Shown here piece after piece: positions 33,763 through 41,137 of a stretch of DNA of 64,000 nucleotides. The DNA comes from Pseudogracilibacillus sp037071985. GTDB lineage: Bacteria > Bacillota > Bacilli > Bacillales > Amphibacillaceae. The notes beneath the pieces are model-generated. The model did no database searches, was not told the origin of the DNA, and worked only from the letters and a program-made list of their open reading frames with translations. Position 1 is the first letter of the stretch, and each line of letters begins with the position of its first letter. The stretch spans positions 124,001-188,000 of the forward strand of contig NZ_JAXHDF010000005.1 in the NCBI RefSeq assembly GCF_037071985.1, given 5' to 3'. The position numbers and the translations under genes were made by a program.

Positions 33763-35433
33763 CTAATAGTTATACGATCTGATGATTTTCTTTACATTCT
33801 CCTTCGTGATTGCTTTTGCATCTTTCAGTTCACCATCAAAATTTAGCGCATGCGTAAAAGCGAAAAATCCATCTGTTTTTCGCCGCTCTTTATCTATTTT
33901 CTTGTACTCCATGTTTCCATTTCCTTGTTCGTCTTTATAAACATTACCTACATACCAGCGCATAACAGGATCGTCACCGAATATGATTGTTTGATTGATG
34001 AACATATCTTGTATCAATGGATCTAATTTTCCATGCGTTATCCTGCCCCGTCGTACTCTCTCGACTTCAAATCCTGCCTCTTCTAGTTTTGGCCCTAGAA
34101 TTGCTGCCCTGTAATCATCCATAGACACCTTTTTAATGTTGAATGTTCGAAGTTGCTCCAAAAACCAATTAACTACCCTATCAGGATTTATAGATTTTTC
34201 ATTGTGTATTATCGAAATTAATCCTTTTTCTTTTCCTAGTTCGATAATGTCTTCGTTAATGTCTTGTAATTCTAGTGCCAAATGATGCACGAACGTATGT
34301 TGAATCCAATAGCGCTTTCCGTCATGTTTAAAAAGTAAACCTGCAGAACAAAAGTCTCTGACATCCGCAAAGTCAACTCCACCTATTGCGGTAATTCCTT
34401 TTAACTTTTCAGGCAATGGTTTATTTGTCGATAGAACATCATCGTATGTTGCCACTACTGTTCTTACGTCCTCGACTGGCCTGTTCATTCTCTTAGTCAT
34501 GAACTCCAATCTAATTGCGCTATTTATTTGCATACGCGTGTATTCGCTTCTCATTTTCCTTTTGAGTGTTTCGTCGTATGGCAATGATGGATTTGCTTTC
34601 GTCCACATGTCTTCGTTATCTACTTCTTTCGGATCATCTAACCTACACATGAAGGGAAATAACGTTGTGTCCTCTATTGTTAATTCGCCATTAAGAAGCA
34701 TCTGCGCTTCTTTTTTTAAGTCATCTAATGGTCCGCCCCTAACATTTCCGTCTGTAGATATATGGAACTCTCTATAATCATCAATCTTTCCACCTGCTGA
34801 AGTAAAAACTTTAATAGAATCGTAGTTTTCATATTCGTGCTCTTCATCAAAAATAACACACCCTACGCGCTTTCCGTCTTTCGTTCGCGCATTAGATGTG
34901 TTATAAATTAACCTGCTTTTTGTTGATTTACTTTCTATTTTTACTAATGTTCTATCAAATGCCTTTCCTAGCCTTGACTCGTTATCCTCCAATACATTAT
35001 AAACGTCCTCGAATGATGTTTTTGCCTGATCCTCACTTGTTGCAACGATATCAATGTGATAATTCCTGATTCCATGCTGCTTTGTCATCATGTAAAAACT
35101 ATTCCACGATATATATCCATTCTTTCCAGCACCGCGGCCCATGTATAAAAAATACCTATCAAATACTAATGTATCGTCTCTTTTCCACCGCAAACCATAA
35201 ATGAACACATTTACGAACTTTTGCCAAGGATAAAGCTTAAACGGGAAATACCTTCCTGGTATCTCTACACTTTTATCAACCGCTTCATGATCTATATATA
35301 CATCATCTCTATTAAGTATGCTCTTGACTAAGTTTATTAAAAGGTGAACCTCTTTTGAAGCTGCCATTTTTCCTTTTTTAATTAATTTTATATATTCATC
35401 TATAAATTTGTGTGTGTTTCTATACGTCGTCAT
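33763..35433 (-). CDS. Terminase large subunit
   Basis: 556 residues from ATG 35433 (upstream in-frame start would lie deep in TerS). The ATPase has an adenine-binding YPWQKFV segment, Walker A-like YMGRGAGKNGYIS, Walker B VIFDEEHEYE and the coupling TSAGG motif. The nuclease domain shows GGVDFADVRDFC and later DDYRAAILGPKLEE. Packages DNA into the prohead; the pairing with an HNH gene and P27 TerS points to cos packaging. Confidence 0.95.
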   Translation of the reverse strand: MTTYRNTHKFIDEYIKLIKKGKMAASKEVHLLINLVKSILNRDDVYIDHEAVDKSVEIPGRYFPFKLYPWQKFVNVFIYGLRWKRDDTLVFDRYFLYMGRGAGKNGYISWNSFYMMTKQHGIRNYHIDIVATSEDQAKTSFEDVYNVLEDNESRLGKAFDRTLVKIESKSTKSRLIYNTSNARTKDGKRVGCVIFDEEHEYENYDSIKVFTSAGGKIDDYREFHISTDGNVRGGPLDDLKKEAQMLLNGELTIEDTTLFPFMCRLDDPKEVDNEDMWTKANPSLPYDETLKRKMRSEYTRMQINSAIRLEFMTKRMNRPVEDVRTVVATYDDVLSTNKPLPEKLKGITAIGGVDFADVRDFCSAGLLFKHDGKRYWIQHTFVHHLALELQDINEDIIELGKEKGLISIIHNEKSINPDRVVNWFLEQLRTFNIKKVSMDDYRAAILGPKLEEAGFEVERVRRGRITHGKLDPLIQDMFINQTIIFGDDPVMRWYVGNVYKDEQGNGNMEYKKIDKERRKTDGFFAFTHALNFDGELKDAKAITKENVKKIIRSYNY

Positions 35434-35746
35434 CCCCTTCACCTTCATCTTTAATTTCCGCAACTTGTATTTTTAACTTATCTAAAATATCGGTCATTCT
35501 CTTTGAAACCTTTGGCAACTCTACGACTGCATCGTTTCTTTTGTAAAAACGTTGCTTTCCATTTTCAACCGTAACCATTGCACCTTTTGTTCTAATCGAT
35601 TTTTGCAACTCTTCTTTTAGGTCCCAAAATTTCATGTAATCTTCAATGAGATCAAGCCATAGATGGGTGTCCATGCCATTTTCTCGAAGCTGCTTTCTTA
35701 AATCAGCACGAACATTCATTCGTCTAGTCTCTCGCGAAACGCGCAT
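35420..35746 (-). CDS. Terminase small subunit (P27 family)
   Basis: 108 residues from ATG 35746, preceded by GAGAGGGGGGG; a longer frame runs back through a C-rich non-coding stretch. P27 features: WLDLIEDYMKFWDLKEELQ and the MVTVENGKQRFYKRNDAV hairpin. Recognises the packaging site. It overlaps terL by 14 bases. Confidence 0.85.
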   Translation of the reverse strand: MRVSRETRRMNVRADLRKQLRENGMDTHLWLDLIEDYMKFWDLKEELQKSIRTKGAMVTVENGKQRFYKRNDAVVELPKVSKRMTDILDKLKIQVAEIKDEGEGDDDV

Positions 35747-35894
35747 AGTACCCCCCCTCTCATGCGCGGAAAACGAAAAATGTTTTTTCCTACCTCCCCC
35801 CCGCGTTTCAGCGGCCCCCAAATAAAAGTCGAAACTTTTGACTGGGGGGTATTAGTTATGGTTTCTTTTCCGAGTATCTTGTGCGCATTCCCAG
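35747..35894. other. Non-coding gap between HNH and TerS genes (candidate cos region)
   Basis: 148 bp without a gene. It contains C- and G-rich clusters (TACCTCCCCCCCGCG, GCGGCCCCC, GGGGGGTA) that stand out in this AT-rich phage. In cos phages with an HNH endonuclease, the cohesive-end site is usually here. The exact nick positions cannot be read from sequence. Confidence 0.45.
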
Positions 35895-36242
35895 CTACCA
35901 TCGTTCTGGGCTGAAGAATCTTTTCTTGTTCTGCTGTAAGTATCTGTCCTTGCCATCAGCTATGTTGTGGCAATCAATGCATAAGTATTCAAGGTTACCT
36001 AATGTCAATGCTAAGTGTGGATGCGTTCGTAATGGTTTCTTGTGGTTCACTTCCATCTTTGTTTTGTTTCCGTTTCTGTTTATAGTATTTGCTGTCGTTA
36101 ATCTTCCTTGCTCCTTGCAATGTTCACACTCATAGTTTGCGTTGCGAATGACTATCTTCCTAAGTTCTCTCCATGCTCTCGATTGGTAGAACTTAATTAG
36201 GTTGTCTGTTCTTATTAGATGCTTAATAGTTTCTAGGTCCAT
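35895..36242 (-). CDS. HNH endonuclease (packaging-associated)
   Basis: 115 residues. CEHC and CIDCH zinc knuckles flank the HNH core MEVNHKKPLRTHPHLAL ... NLEYLCIDCHN. The small size and position directly before terminase match the HNH proteins that work with terminase at cos in siphophages such as HK97 and phiSLT-like phages. Confidence 0.9.
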   Translation of the reverse strand: MDLETIKHLIRTDNLIKFYQSRAWRELRKIVIRNANYECEHCKEQGRLTTANTINRNGNKTKMEVNHKKPLRTHPHLALTLGNLEYLCIDCHNIADGKDRYLQQNKKRFFSPERW

Positions 36243-36253
36243 TGATCTTCACA

Positions 36254-36499
36254 TCATAAGTTCGTTCTGATATTAATTGTTATTGGCTTCCTTGTTAATA
36301 CCTGATCTTCCAAACTTATTAATCTAGGAATGTTCCAATAATAATTATGCCTTCTATTCTTTCGCTCTTTTATTTTCTCCCTGGCTTCTTTGACTTGTTC
36401 GAAAAAATTAATCAAGTCTCTTTTAATTAATTCAAATGCCTCACTAAGCGCTTTACCGATATCCCTGAATGGATTGATTGTTTCAGGTTTTAATTCCAT
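36254..36499 (-). CDS. Small helical phage protein, unknown
   Basis: 81 residues, with an amphipathic charged helix (EQVKEAREKIKERKNRRHN) and a short strand-rich end (ITINIRTNL). Preceded by a ribosome site (AAAGGAGTGATTAC). It lies in the first part of the late region before HNH. No family recognised. Confidence 0.6.
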   Translation of the reverse strand: MELKPETINPFRDIGKALSEAFELIKRDLINFFEQVKEAREKIKERKNRRHNYYWNIPRLISLEDQVLTRKPITINIRTNL

Positions 36500-36519
36500 G
36501 TGTAATCACTCCTTTAATT

Positions 36520-36675
36520 TCAAAAGTATGCATGTGTTACTATGAAACTAATCATTGAAGCTACACCTAATAGCATCATGTTTCTCTGAAGTCTCAAGTC
36601 TTTATTTTCTCCCATTACTCCTATGGCACTTATAACTAGGATAATCAATAGAATAACCTTGTATGTTGTAAGCAT
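36520..36675 (-). CDS. Two-helix small membrane protein
   Basis: 51 residues from the ATG that follows AAGGGGGTAACGCA (MLTTYKVILLIILVISAIGV). Two membrane segments are separated by a short charged loop (ENKDLRLQRN). The longer frame upstream lacks a ribosome site. Function unknown; small phage membrane proteins in this place may act in superinfection exclusion, which is only a guess. Confidence 0.55.
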   Translation of the reverse strand: MLTTYKVILLIILVISAIGVMGENKDLRLQRNMMLLGVASMISFIVTHAYF

Positions 36676-36688
36676 TGCGTTACCCCCT

Positions 36689-37027
36689 TTAGATGTCTTC
36701 ATTCCAATCGTCCAACACATCATCAACCGCTTCTAGCGCATCCTGCATAACTTTATCTGTTTCAAGTTTACTTTGAAGCACTTCAGATCTAGCTGTTGCC
36801 TTACTTCTCCTTTTGATATACCGTTCATGTAGTTTCTTAATTTCTTTTATTTCTTTTCTTAATGGTGGATCTGTGACAAGTACAATGTATTCATACTCAC
36901 AATTAGGACACTCGAAATATGTTTCTTCAATTGCATTCGGATGCTTCCTGATCTTTTCGTTAATAATAAATTGTTCATTGCATTCGTTACACTCGACTGT
37001 GTTTAGGTTGCTTTGTTTTTCTTCCAT
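36689..37027 (-). CDS. Zinc-ribbon phage protein
   Basis: 112 residues. Two pairs of cysteines, CNEC and CPNC, form a probable zinc ribbon in the first 45 residues, followed by a long charged helix and an acidic C-terminus (DDVLDDWNEDI). Could be DNA- or RNA-binding. It follows the lipoprotein after a weak terminator. Confidence 0.6.
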   Translation of the reverse strand: MEEKQSNLNTVECNECNEQFIINEKIRKHPNAIEETYFECPNCEYEYIVLVTDPPLRKEIKEIKKLHERYIKRRSKATARSEVLQSKLETDKVMQDALEAVDDVLDDWNEDI

Positions 37028-37051
37028 ATCATTTGCGCTCCTTTAATGAAA

Positions 37052-37076
37052 AGGCGCTTACGATTAATAAGCGCCT
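37052..37076 (-). terminator. Hairpin after the lipoprotein gene
   Basis: AGGCGCTTA with TAAGCGCCT around a 7-nt loop, followed on the minus strand by only TTTTC. Likely an attenuator rather than a full stop, since the packaging genes follow. Confidence 0.55.
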
Positions 37077-37089
37077 GGTTGCTGTTGAT

Positions 37090-37659
37090 TTACTCTTCTA
37101 ATTCTTCTATGTCGCCATCAGGATATATTACATAATTGATAAGTACCATTCCTGAACCTATCTTATTTGCATCGTGCTCTTCTTTCTCAACGTATTCGTG
37201 AATGTCCACGTATAAAAGACTGTTGAATTCATTTATTACTGTTGTCGTCTTTCTGTTAAAGTTGACGATAAAGTGAGTTTCTCCCTCTTCCATATGTAAC
37301 TCTTGGTAGGATTTCGCGTAATCCTCGAAGTCTATGTCTTCCGCTAACGTCACCTTTCGCCAATTACCTGTGTTGTCATTTCTTACTTCGGATGGCTTTG
37401 TTGAAACTTCCGAGTAATCTTTGTCACTTTTACCTATGATGTTATCTTGATTCTTCAAGTCATCCCACGCTGAACCTTCATCATCTTCATCCGCTTCCGC
37501 TTCAGGTTCATCCTCTTCCTCTTCTGGTTCATCTTCATTTACTTCTGCTTCCTGTTCCTCTACTTGCGGCTCTTCAACTTGTTTCTCTTCTTTCTCTGAA
37601 TCATTACTGCAAGCGACGAGTGCAAATACTAATAAAAATGTAATGAATATTTTCTTCAT
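37090..37659 (-). CDS. Phage-encoded acidic lipoprotein
   Basis: 189 residues. A clear lipoprotein signal peptide (MKKIFITFLLVFALVAC, lipobox L-V-A-C) is followed by an Asp/Glu-rich low-complexity stretch (about 22-70) and a globular domain of about 110 residues with WRKVTLAEDIDFEDYAKSY. It would be anchored outside the cell membrane. It is the first gene after the candidate late promoter, ahead of the packaging genes. Lipoproteins of temperate phages often block DNA entry of related phages; the domain here is not one I recognise. Confidence 0.75.
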   Translation of the reverse strand: MKKIFITFLLVFALVACSNDSEKEEKQVEEPQVEEQEAEVNEDEPEEEEDEPEAEADEDDEGSAWDDLKNQDNIIGKSDKDYSEVSTKPSEVRNDNTGNWRKVTLAEDIDFEDYAKSYQELHMEEGETHFIVNFNRKTTTVINEFNSLLYVDIHEYVEKEEHDANKIGSGMVLINYVIYPDGDIEELEE

Positions 37660-37682
37660 TCTTCATCTCTCCCTTCGCCTAA

Positions 37683-37744
37683 ATTATATCATACGAAAGG
37701 AAATGCCTCTCACTATATACGAATTCGTACCATACCCGTACCAT
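37683..37744 (-). promoter_or_regulatory. Candidate late promoter and activator site
   Basis: On the minus strand: two direct ATGGTACG repeats 11 bp apart (37737-37744 and 37726-37733), a perfect palindrome TACGAATTCGTA (37718-37729), then TATAAT (37683-37688) with no -35 consensus. Lack of a -35 and repeats at one helical turn upstream suggest an activated promoter, with the ArpU-like gene ending just before it as the likely activator. Confidence 0.6.
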
Positions 37745-37745
37745 G

Positions 37746-38309
37746 TTAGGTGTTTGATGTAATCTTCTCTATTTTAACCCTAGCTTTTTCTATGTGGTTC
37801 TGTACTGTTGTTTTGGCTATACCGAGTATCTTTCCTGTTTCGTACATGCTATGTCCTGCCGCAACATGTAATATGAAGCATTCCCTCTCTCTATCTGTAA
37901 GTGTCTTGAGTACCTGTGTTATCAATTCTTTTTCTTCCCTTGATAACCGTCTCAACTCTTCTCTTTCACTTTTCAGTTGTTCTGAAATGTCAGGTATAAG
38001 ATCCATCTGCCCTAAATATATTATGTCGTAATTGTGCCTTCTATCAATTCCTTGCCTAAAATAAGGATTGACCCCTGTTTCTATCCAATCTATAATTTCA
38101 CTTGTGCTGCGGATCATGCTATTAACAATTCCTTTATCTCTTTTGATGATGCGCAATTCTTTCTCTATATCTGCTATGATTGGTTCTATTTCGTTAACTT
38201 TCTTCACTTCTATCGATTTTTTTGTTATCTTTTCTCTTTTATCTAGTTCTCGCAACATCTTCCTCAACCCTCTTCGTGATTGTTTATATTCAGATAATAG
38301 TAATCGCAT
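37746..38309 (-). CDS. ArpU/sigma-region-4-like phage late transcription regulator
   Basis: 187 residues. A helical N-terminal part with basic clusters, then a C-terminal sigma-70 region 4/LuxR-type helix-turn-helix: LTDRERECFILHVAAGHSMYETGKILGIAKTTVQNHIEKARVKI. This matches the ArpU/RinA-like late regulators found between early and packaging genes in Firmicute phages. It is followed by the palindromic promoter of the late genes. Confidence 0.8.
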   Translation of the reverse strand: MRLLLSEYKQSRRGLRKMLRELDKREKITKKSIEVKKVNEIEPIIADIEKELRIIKRDKGIVNSMIRSTSEIIDWIETGVNPYFRQGIDRRHNYDIIYLGQMDLIPDISEQLKSEREELRRLSREEKELITQVLKTLTDRERECFILHVAAGHSMYETGKILGIAKTTVQNHIEKARVKIEKITSNT

Positions 38310-38328
38310 AGACTCACCGCCTGTATGT

Positions 38329-38378
38329 TATAATGGTTTTAGATATTCTTTTTGCTAGGCGCAAGTCTAGCTTTTTTT
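38329..38378 (+). ncRNA. Candidate very short plus-strand RNA
   Basis: Extended -10 TGTTATAAT (TATAAT at 38329-38334), then a few bases, then a strong terminator: GCTAGGC-GCAA-GTCTAGC (38354-38371) followed by T7ATTT. The transcript would be about 38 nt starting near 38341, opposite to the lytic genes and just upstream of the late regulator gene, in its leader. No -35 seen. Confidence 0.45.
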
Positions 38379-38398
38379 ATTTGAAGAGGATTGAGTAC

Positions 38399-38524
38399 TT
38401 ATTTTCTCTTCCTGTCTTTGAAACAATTGAAACAGATGTGTTCATATGAATCCTCTACTCGTTCCATAACAAATGTATCGTTTTCGGTATCGATCACTTT
38501 TTTGCAATCGATGCATTTTATCAT
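38399..38524 (-). CDS. 41-residue zinc-finger phage protein
   Basis: Reads MIKCIDCKKVIDTEND ... ICFNCFKDRKRK: two C-x2-C pairs about 24 residues apart, a compact zinc finger. The ribosome site AGGGGTG precedes ATG 38524. Likely a nucleic-acid-binding peptide; no named family. Confidence 0.65.
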   Translation of the reverse strand: MIKCIDCKKVIDTENDTFVMERVEDSYEHICFNCFKDRKRK

Positions 38525-38549
38525 GAAGATTCACCCCTTGATTTCTTGT

Positions 38550-38849
38550 TTATAAATCTTCCTTTTTGATATAGATTCCGTTCACTGTCTTCCCGCTTCT
38601 CTTTTCGATTTTCTTATACGCAAGTTCCAAGCATTTCTCTATATCCATCCCTAGTTGCATTGATAAAATAATTAATGTTACTATTCCATCTCCTATCTCT
38701 ACTTCCAGGTCACCGATATTGTTTCTTGCTAATGCTCCTGATATTTCCCCAACCTCTTCAACTACTTTTAACATTTGCTTATGCGGATCTGCGATGTGTA
38801 ACTCTCTATCTTTCGCCCACTCTTCAACTTTTTTCACTAATTCATTCAA
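38550..38849 (-). CDS. MazG-like nucleotide pyrophosphohydrolase
   Basis: 99 residues with the MazG signature: K-V-V-E-E-V-G-E (28-35) and EIGDGIVTLIIL (51-62), giving the E-E-x-x-E and E-x-x-D metal-binding pairs. Phage MazG-like enzymes hydrolyse dNTPs or ppGpp-like nucleotides; the substrate here is not evident. It overlaps the upstream gene by 4 bases. Confidence 0.85.
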   Translation of the reverse strand: MNELVKKVEEWAKDRELHIADPHKQMLKVVEEVGEISGALARNNIGDLEVEIGDGIVTLIILSMQLGMDIEKCLELAYKKIEKRSGKTVNGIYIKKEDL

Positions 38850-39061
38850 TGCAATAACTTCCTTTCATCTTCCAGTGATTTTATTAATAGGTTTGATAAA
38901 CTTGTTTTTAATGCGGTTCTTGGTGAATGTCTCGACAATAATTTTATGGCGCTTGTTATTGTCTTTTGATACCTCTTGTTTTGTTCGGCTAGTTCTTTGT
39001 TCGCTTCACTTAATGCTTTGTTCTTTTCTTTCAAAATGCTCAATTCCGCTTCGCTTGGCAA
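38846..39061 (-). CDS. Small coiled-coil phage protein
   Basis: 71 residues from TTG 39061; AAGGAG nine bases upstream supports this over a TTG three codons earlier. A coiled coil (LKEKNKALSEANKELAEQNK) is followed by a basic helix. Unknown function in the early operon. Confidence 0.55.
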   Translation of the reverse strand: MPSEAELSILKEKNKALSEANKELAEQNKRYQKTITSAIKLLSRHSPRTALKTSLSNLLIKSLEDERKLLH

Positions 39062-39062
39062 T

Positions 39063-39185
39063 TCACTCAACTCCTTCTTTCGTGAAGTGGAACATCACTT
39101 TCCAGCCAATCAGCTTTAATAAAATAACTTTCATTCTGCTTGTAACCTTTAATTCTCTGTTCCTTTTTCTCAACGTCCAGTACAT
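39063..39185 (-). CDS. 40-residue basic phage peptide
   Basis: Reads MYWTLRKRNRELKVTSRMKV and ends FTKEGVE. The AGGAGGACGAGTC ribosome site is excellent and the gene fills the gap between the methylase-like gene and the coiled-coil gene. Unknown function. Confidence 0.55.
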   Translation of the reverse strand: MYWTLRKRNRELKVTSRMKVILLKLIGWKVMFHFTKEGVE

Positions 39186-39196
39186 GACTCGTCCTC

Positions 39197-40003
39197 CTAT
39201 TCGATGTAGTCAAATATTGACATTTGCCCTGGTATTCCGACTAATTGTGGTTCCTTCGTTTCCGCTGTTTCTTCACTTTCCATTTCTAATATCCGCTTCA
39301 TATCTGCATACATTCTTTCTGTCTTTTCATTCGCCTCATTGACTTCAGACTCTTTTGCCTTTCTTATTCTGTTCCAAATATGCATAGGTGTGTACCACGT
39401 CTCGTTCATCTTTAAAGTTATTGTATCGCCCTGCATGACTACCGCATCAATTCCTAATAGCGACAATTGTATATAGCACATTTTAACTACATCGTAATCA
39501 ATATCATTACATATGACCCTCAATTGTGTTTGATAGTTCATGTCCATACTTTTCATCGTTTCTGCATAAGCGACAACCATTCCACCTGATCCAACTGAAG
39601 GCTCATTTAATGTCACAATTCCATCTTCATCTAATTCAACCCCTAAGATTTGCGACGTTAGCTTTGATAAGTGATAAGGTGTAAAGAATTGCCCTGAATG
39701 TTTATTTCCGAATTCCATCGACATGTATAGTTCTCCTAAGAAATCTCCCATTTTTCCGCCACTAAAACCAATTGTAATCATCGCTAGCATTTCGGCGAAT
39801 TTATCAGCCTCTTCTTTACTGTAATTAGCAATCGTATCCATGTACATTTTTTCCCTCTCGTCAAAATGGACCTTGTCCACACTGTTTGATATTGTACATG
39901 CACTTAATACAATGAAGTCACGAAATATATTGTATTTGCTGTATTTTCCCGACATGTTATTGATCGTCTTTTTGATGTGCTCCTTTGCTTGTTCATATTG
40001 CAA
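39197..40003 (-). CDS. N6-adenine methylase-like protein without catalytic NPPY; C-terminal clamp-like motif
   Basis: 268 residues. HsdM-type features: GNKHSGQFFTPYHLSKLTSQIL and the SAM-binding LNEPSVGSGGMV, then a QLRVICNDIDYDVVKMCYIQL segment and MQGDTITL. The catalytic N/D-P-P-Y/F that should follow is missing; NETWYTP stands there. No specificity or restriction subunit is near. The last residues, Q260-M-S-I-F264-D-Y-I-E, resemble the QLSLF peptide by which bacterial proteins bind the DnaN sliding clamp. It could be an inactive methylase used for DNA or clamp binding, or an unusual active one. Confidence 0.75.
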   Translation of the reverse strand: MQYEQAKEHIKKTINNMSGKYSKYNIFRDFIVLSACTISNSVDKVHFDEREKMYMDTIANYSKEEADKFAEMLAMITIGFSGGKMGDFLGELYMSMEFGNKHSGQFFTPYHLSKLTSQILGVELDEDGIVTLNEPSVGSGGMVVAYAETMKSMDMNYQTQLRVICNDIDYDVVKMCYIQLSLLGIDAVVMQGDTITLKMNETWYTPMHIWNRIRKAKESEVNEANEKTERMYADMKRILEMESEETAETKEPQLVGIPGQMSIFDYIE

Positions 40004-40010
40004 TCTCTTT

Positions 40011-40232
40011 TCACCTCTTTACTAATGGACGTATTCCGACCTTCCCTTTCACCGCTACATCCACTAATGCTAATAAGACTTCAGCTGGGTTTCTGTTTAT
40101 ATCTTTGGATATGTCTTTGATGTGATAACCTTTGTTATGCATGCTTACTACGTGCTCAATATCTTTCTTGCTCCATAAAAAGTCTAATCCATCCAGGATG
40201 ATAATCTTTTCATCGATCGGCATATCCATCAC
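40011..40232 (-). CDS. Small HTH-like phage protein
   Basis: 73 residues with a probable helix-turn-helix (IEHVVSMHNKGYHIKDISKDINRNPAEVLLAL). It overlaps the DUF3102 gene start by 4 bases. Likely DNA-binding; no named family. Confidence 0.55.
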   Translation of the reverse strand: MMDMPIDEKIIILDGLDFLWSKKDIEHVVSMHNKGYHIKDISKDINRNPAEVLLALVDVAVKGKVGIRPLVKR

Positions 40233-41137
40233 CCGTTCAATGTATCCGTCATTTTATCGATCAACCCTTTTATGGCCACTTTATATTTTTCGACAGTTTC
40301 TTTGCTTTCCACGTCGCCTAATGATTTTAATAATGTTTGGAAGTTAGTAACCAATGCTTCAAATTGGTATTTGAATTTAACTTCCGCTTCACTACTTGCA
40401 TTGTTTTCAACCTTTTTCCTTAAATCCTCTAATTCTTTTTCTACCTCTTTAGGTACTTTTTCGACTATTTGTGTAGCTTCAATCGGCTTTTTCTTTAGTT
40501 CCGCTTCTAGTTCTTTGATTTTTTTATCATATTCATTAACTTTTTTGCCTGATTCTTCGATTTCTGTTTCTAGCTTATTTATCAAATCTTCATCATCGTT
40601 TGCCTCTGCTTCTTTTAATTGCTCTTCTAACTTTTCCGCTCTACTTTCACTCATGGATAGCTTTAACTTTAAATCTTTATGCTCTTCTGCTTCATCCTCG
40701 TAAACCTGTAATTTTTCCTCTAATTCTTTCTTTTCCTTGATTACTTGCTGTAATTTCCTTGTCGATAAATCGTGAACATTATTTTCTTCAACAAATTCTT
40801 CTCGTTCATAACTGGGAATACTTAGTAGCGCAAGTGCCTTTGTGTATGGCAAACTAGCAATCGCTTCCGAATTCGCATCCCCGCCAAACAACTGGGATTG
40901 ATCGCCTCCGTATTCATCGTAAATTTTCATTAAGTTATTCGCTGTTGATTGTGAGTAGTCGACGGATTGCTCCAACCAATTTCCCCATTCGCCATGAGGA
41001 ACAATAGCCTTTGCCTCCACTAATCTTTTTCCGATTTCTATGCTATTGTGTAAAACCATCCTTCTTGTCTGATCTTTGATGCTGTTTATTTCCACCGCAA
41101 TAACTTCTGATGATCTTTCGACCGTTATTTCATTCAT
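40229..41137 (-). CDS. DUF3102-family phage protein
   Basis: 302 residues. The N-terminal DUF3102 domain (about 1-130) has RLVEAKAIVPHGEWGNWLEQ and YSQSTANNLMKIYDEY, typical of ParB/KorB-like DNA-binding regions in phages and ICEs. A long coiled coil with K/E heptads follows (about 130-260). Probably a DNA-binding early protein, in an operon with PcfJ- and PcfK-like genes; overlaps the PcfJ-like gene by 4 bases. Confidence 0.8.
   Translation of the reverse strand: MNEITVERSSEVIAVEINSIKDQTRRMVLHNSIEIGKRLVEAKAIVPHGEWGNWLEQSVDYSQSTANNLMKIYDEYGGDQSQLFGGDANSEAIASLPYTKALALLSIPSYEREEFVEENNVHDLSTRKLQQVIKEKKELEEKLQVYEDEAEEHKDLKLKLSMSESRAEKLEEQLKEAEANDDEDLINKLETEIEESGKKVNEYDKKIKELEAELKKKPIEATQIVEKVPKEVEKELEDLRKKVENNASSEAEVKFKYQFEALVTNFQTLLKSLGDVESKETVEKYKVAIKGLIDKMTDTLNG

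Noticed and set aside
38719..39342. Long plus-strand open frames opposite phage and host genes (for example 38719-39342, 25766-26356, 27077-27607)
   Set aside because: They mirror real minus-strand genes, lack ribosome sites and have low-complexity composition.
39197..40003. Phage restriction-modification system
   Set aside because: No restriction or specificity subunit nearby, and the methylase lacks the NPPY motif.
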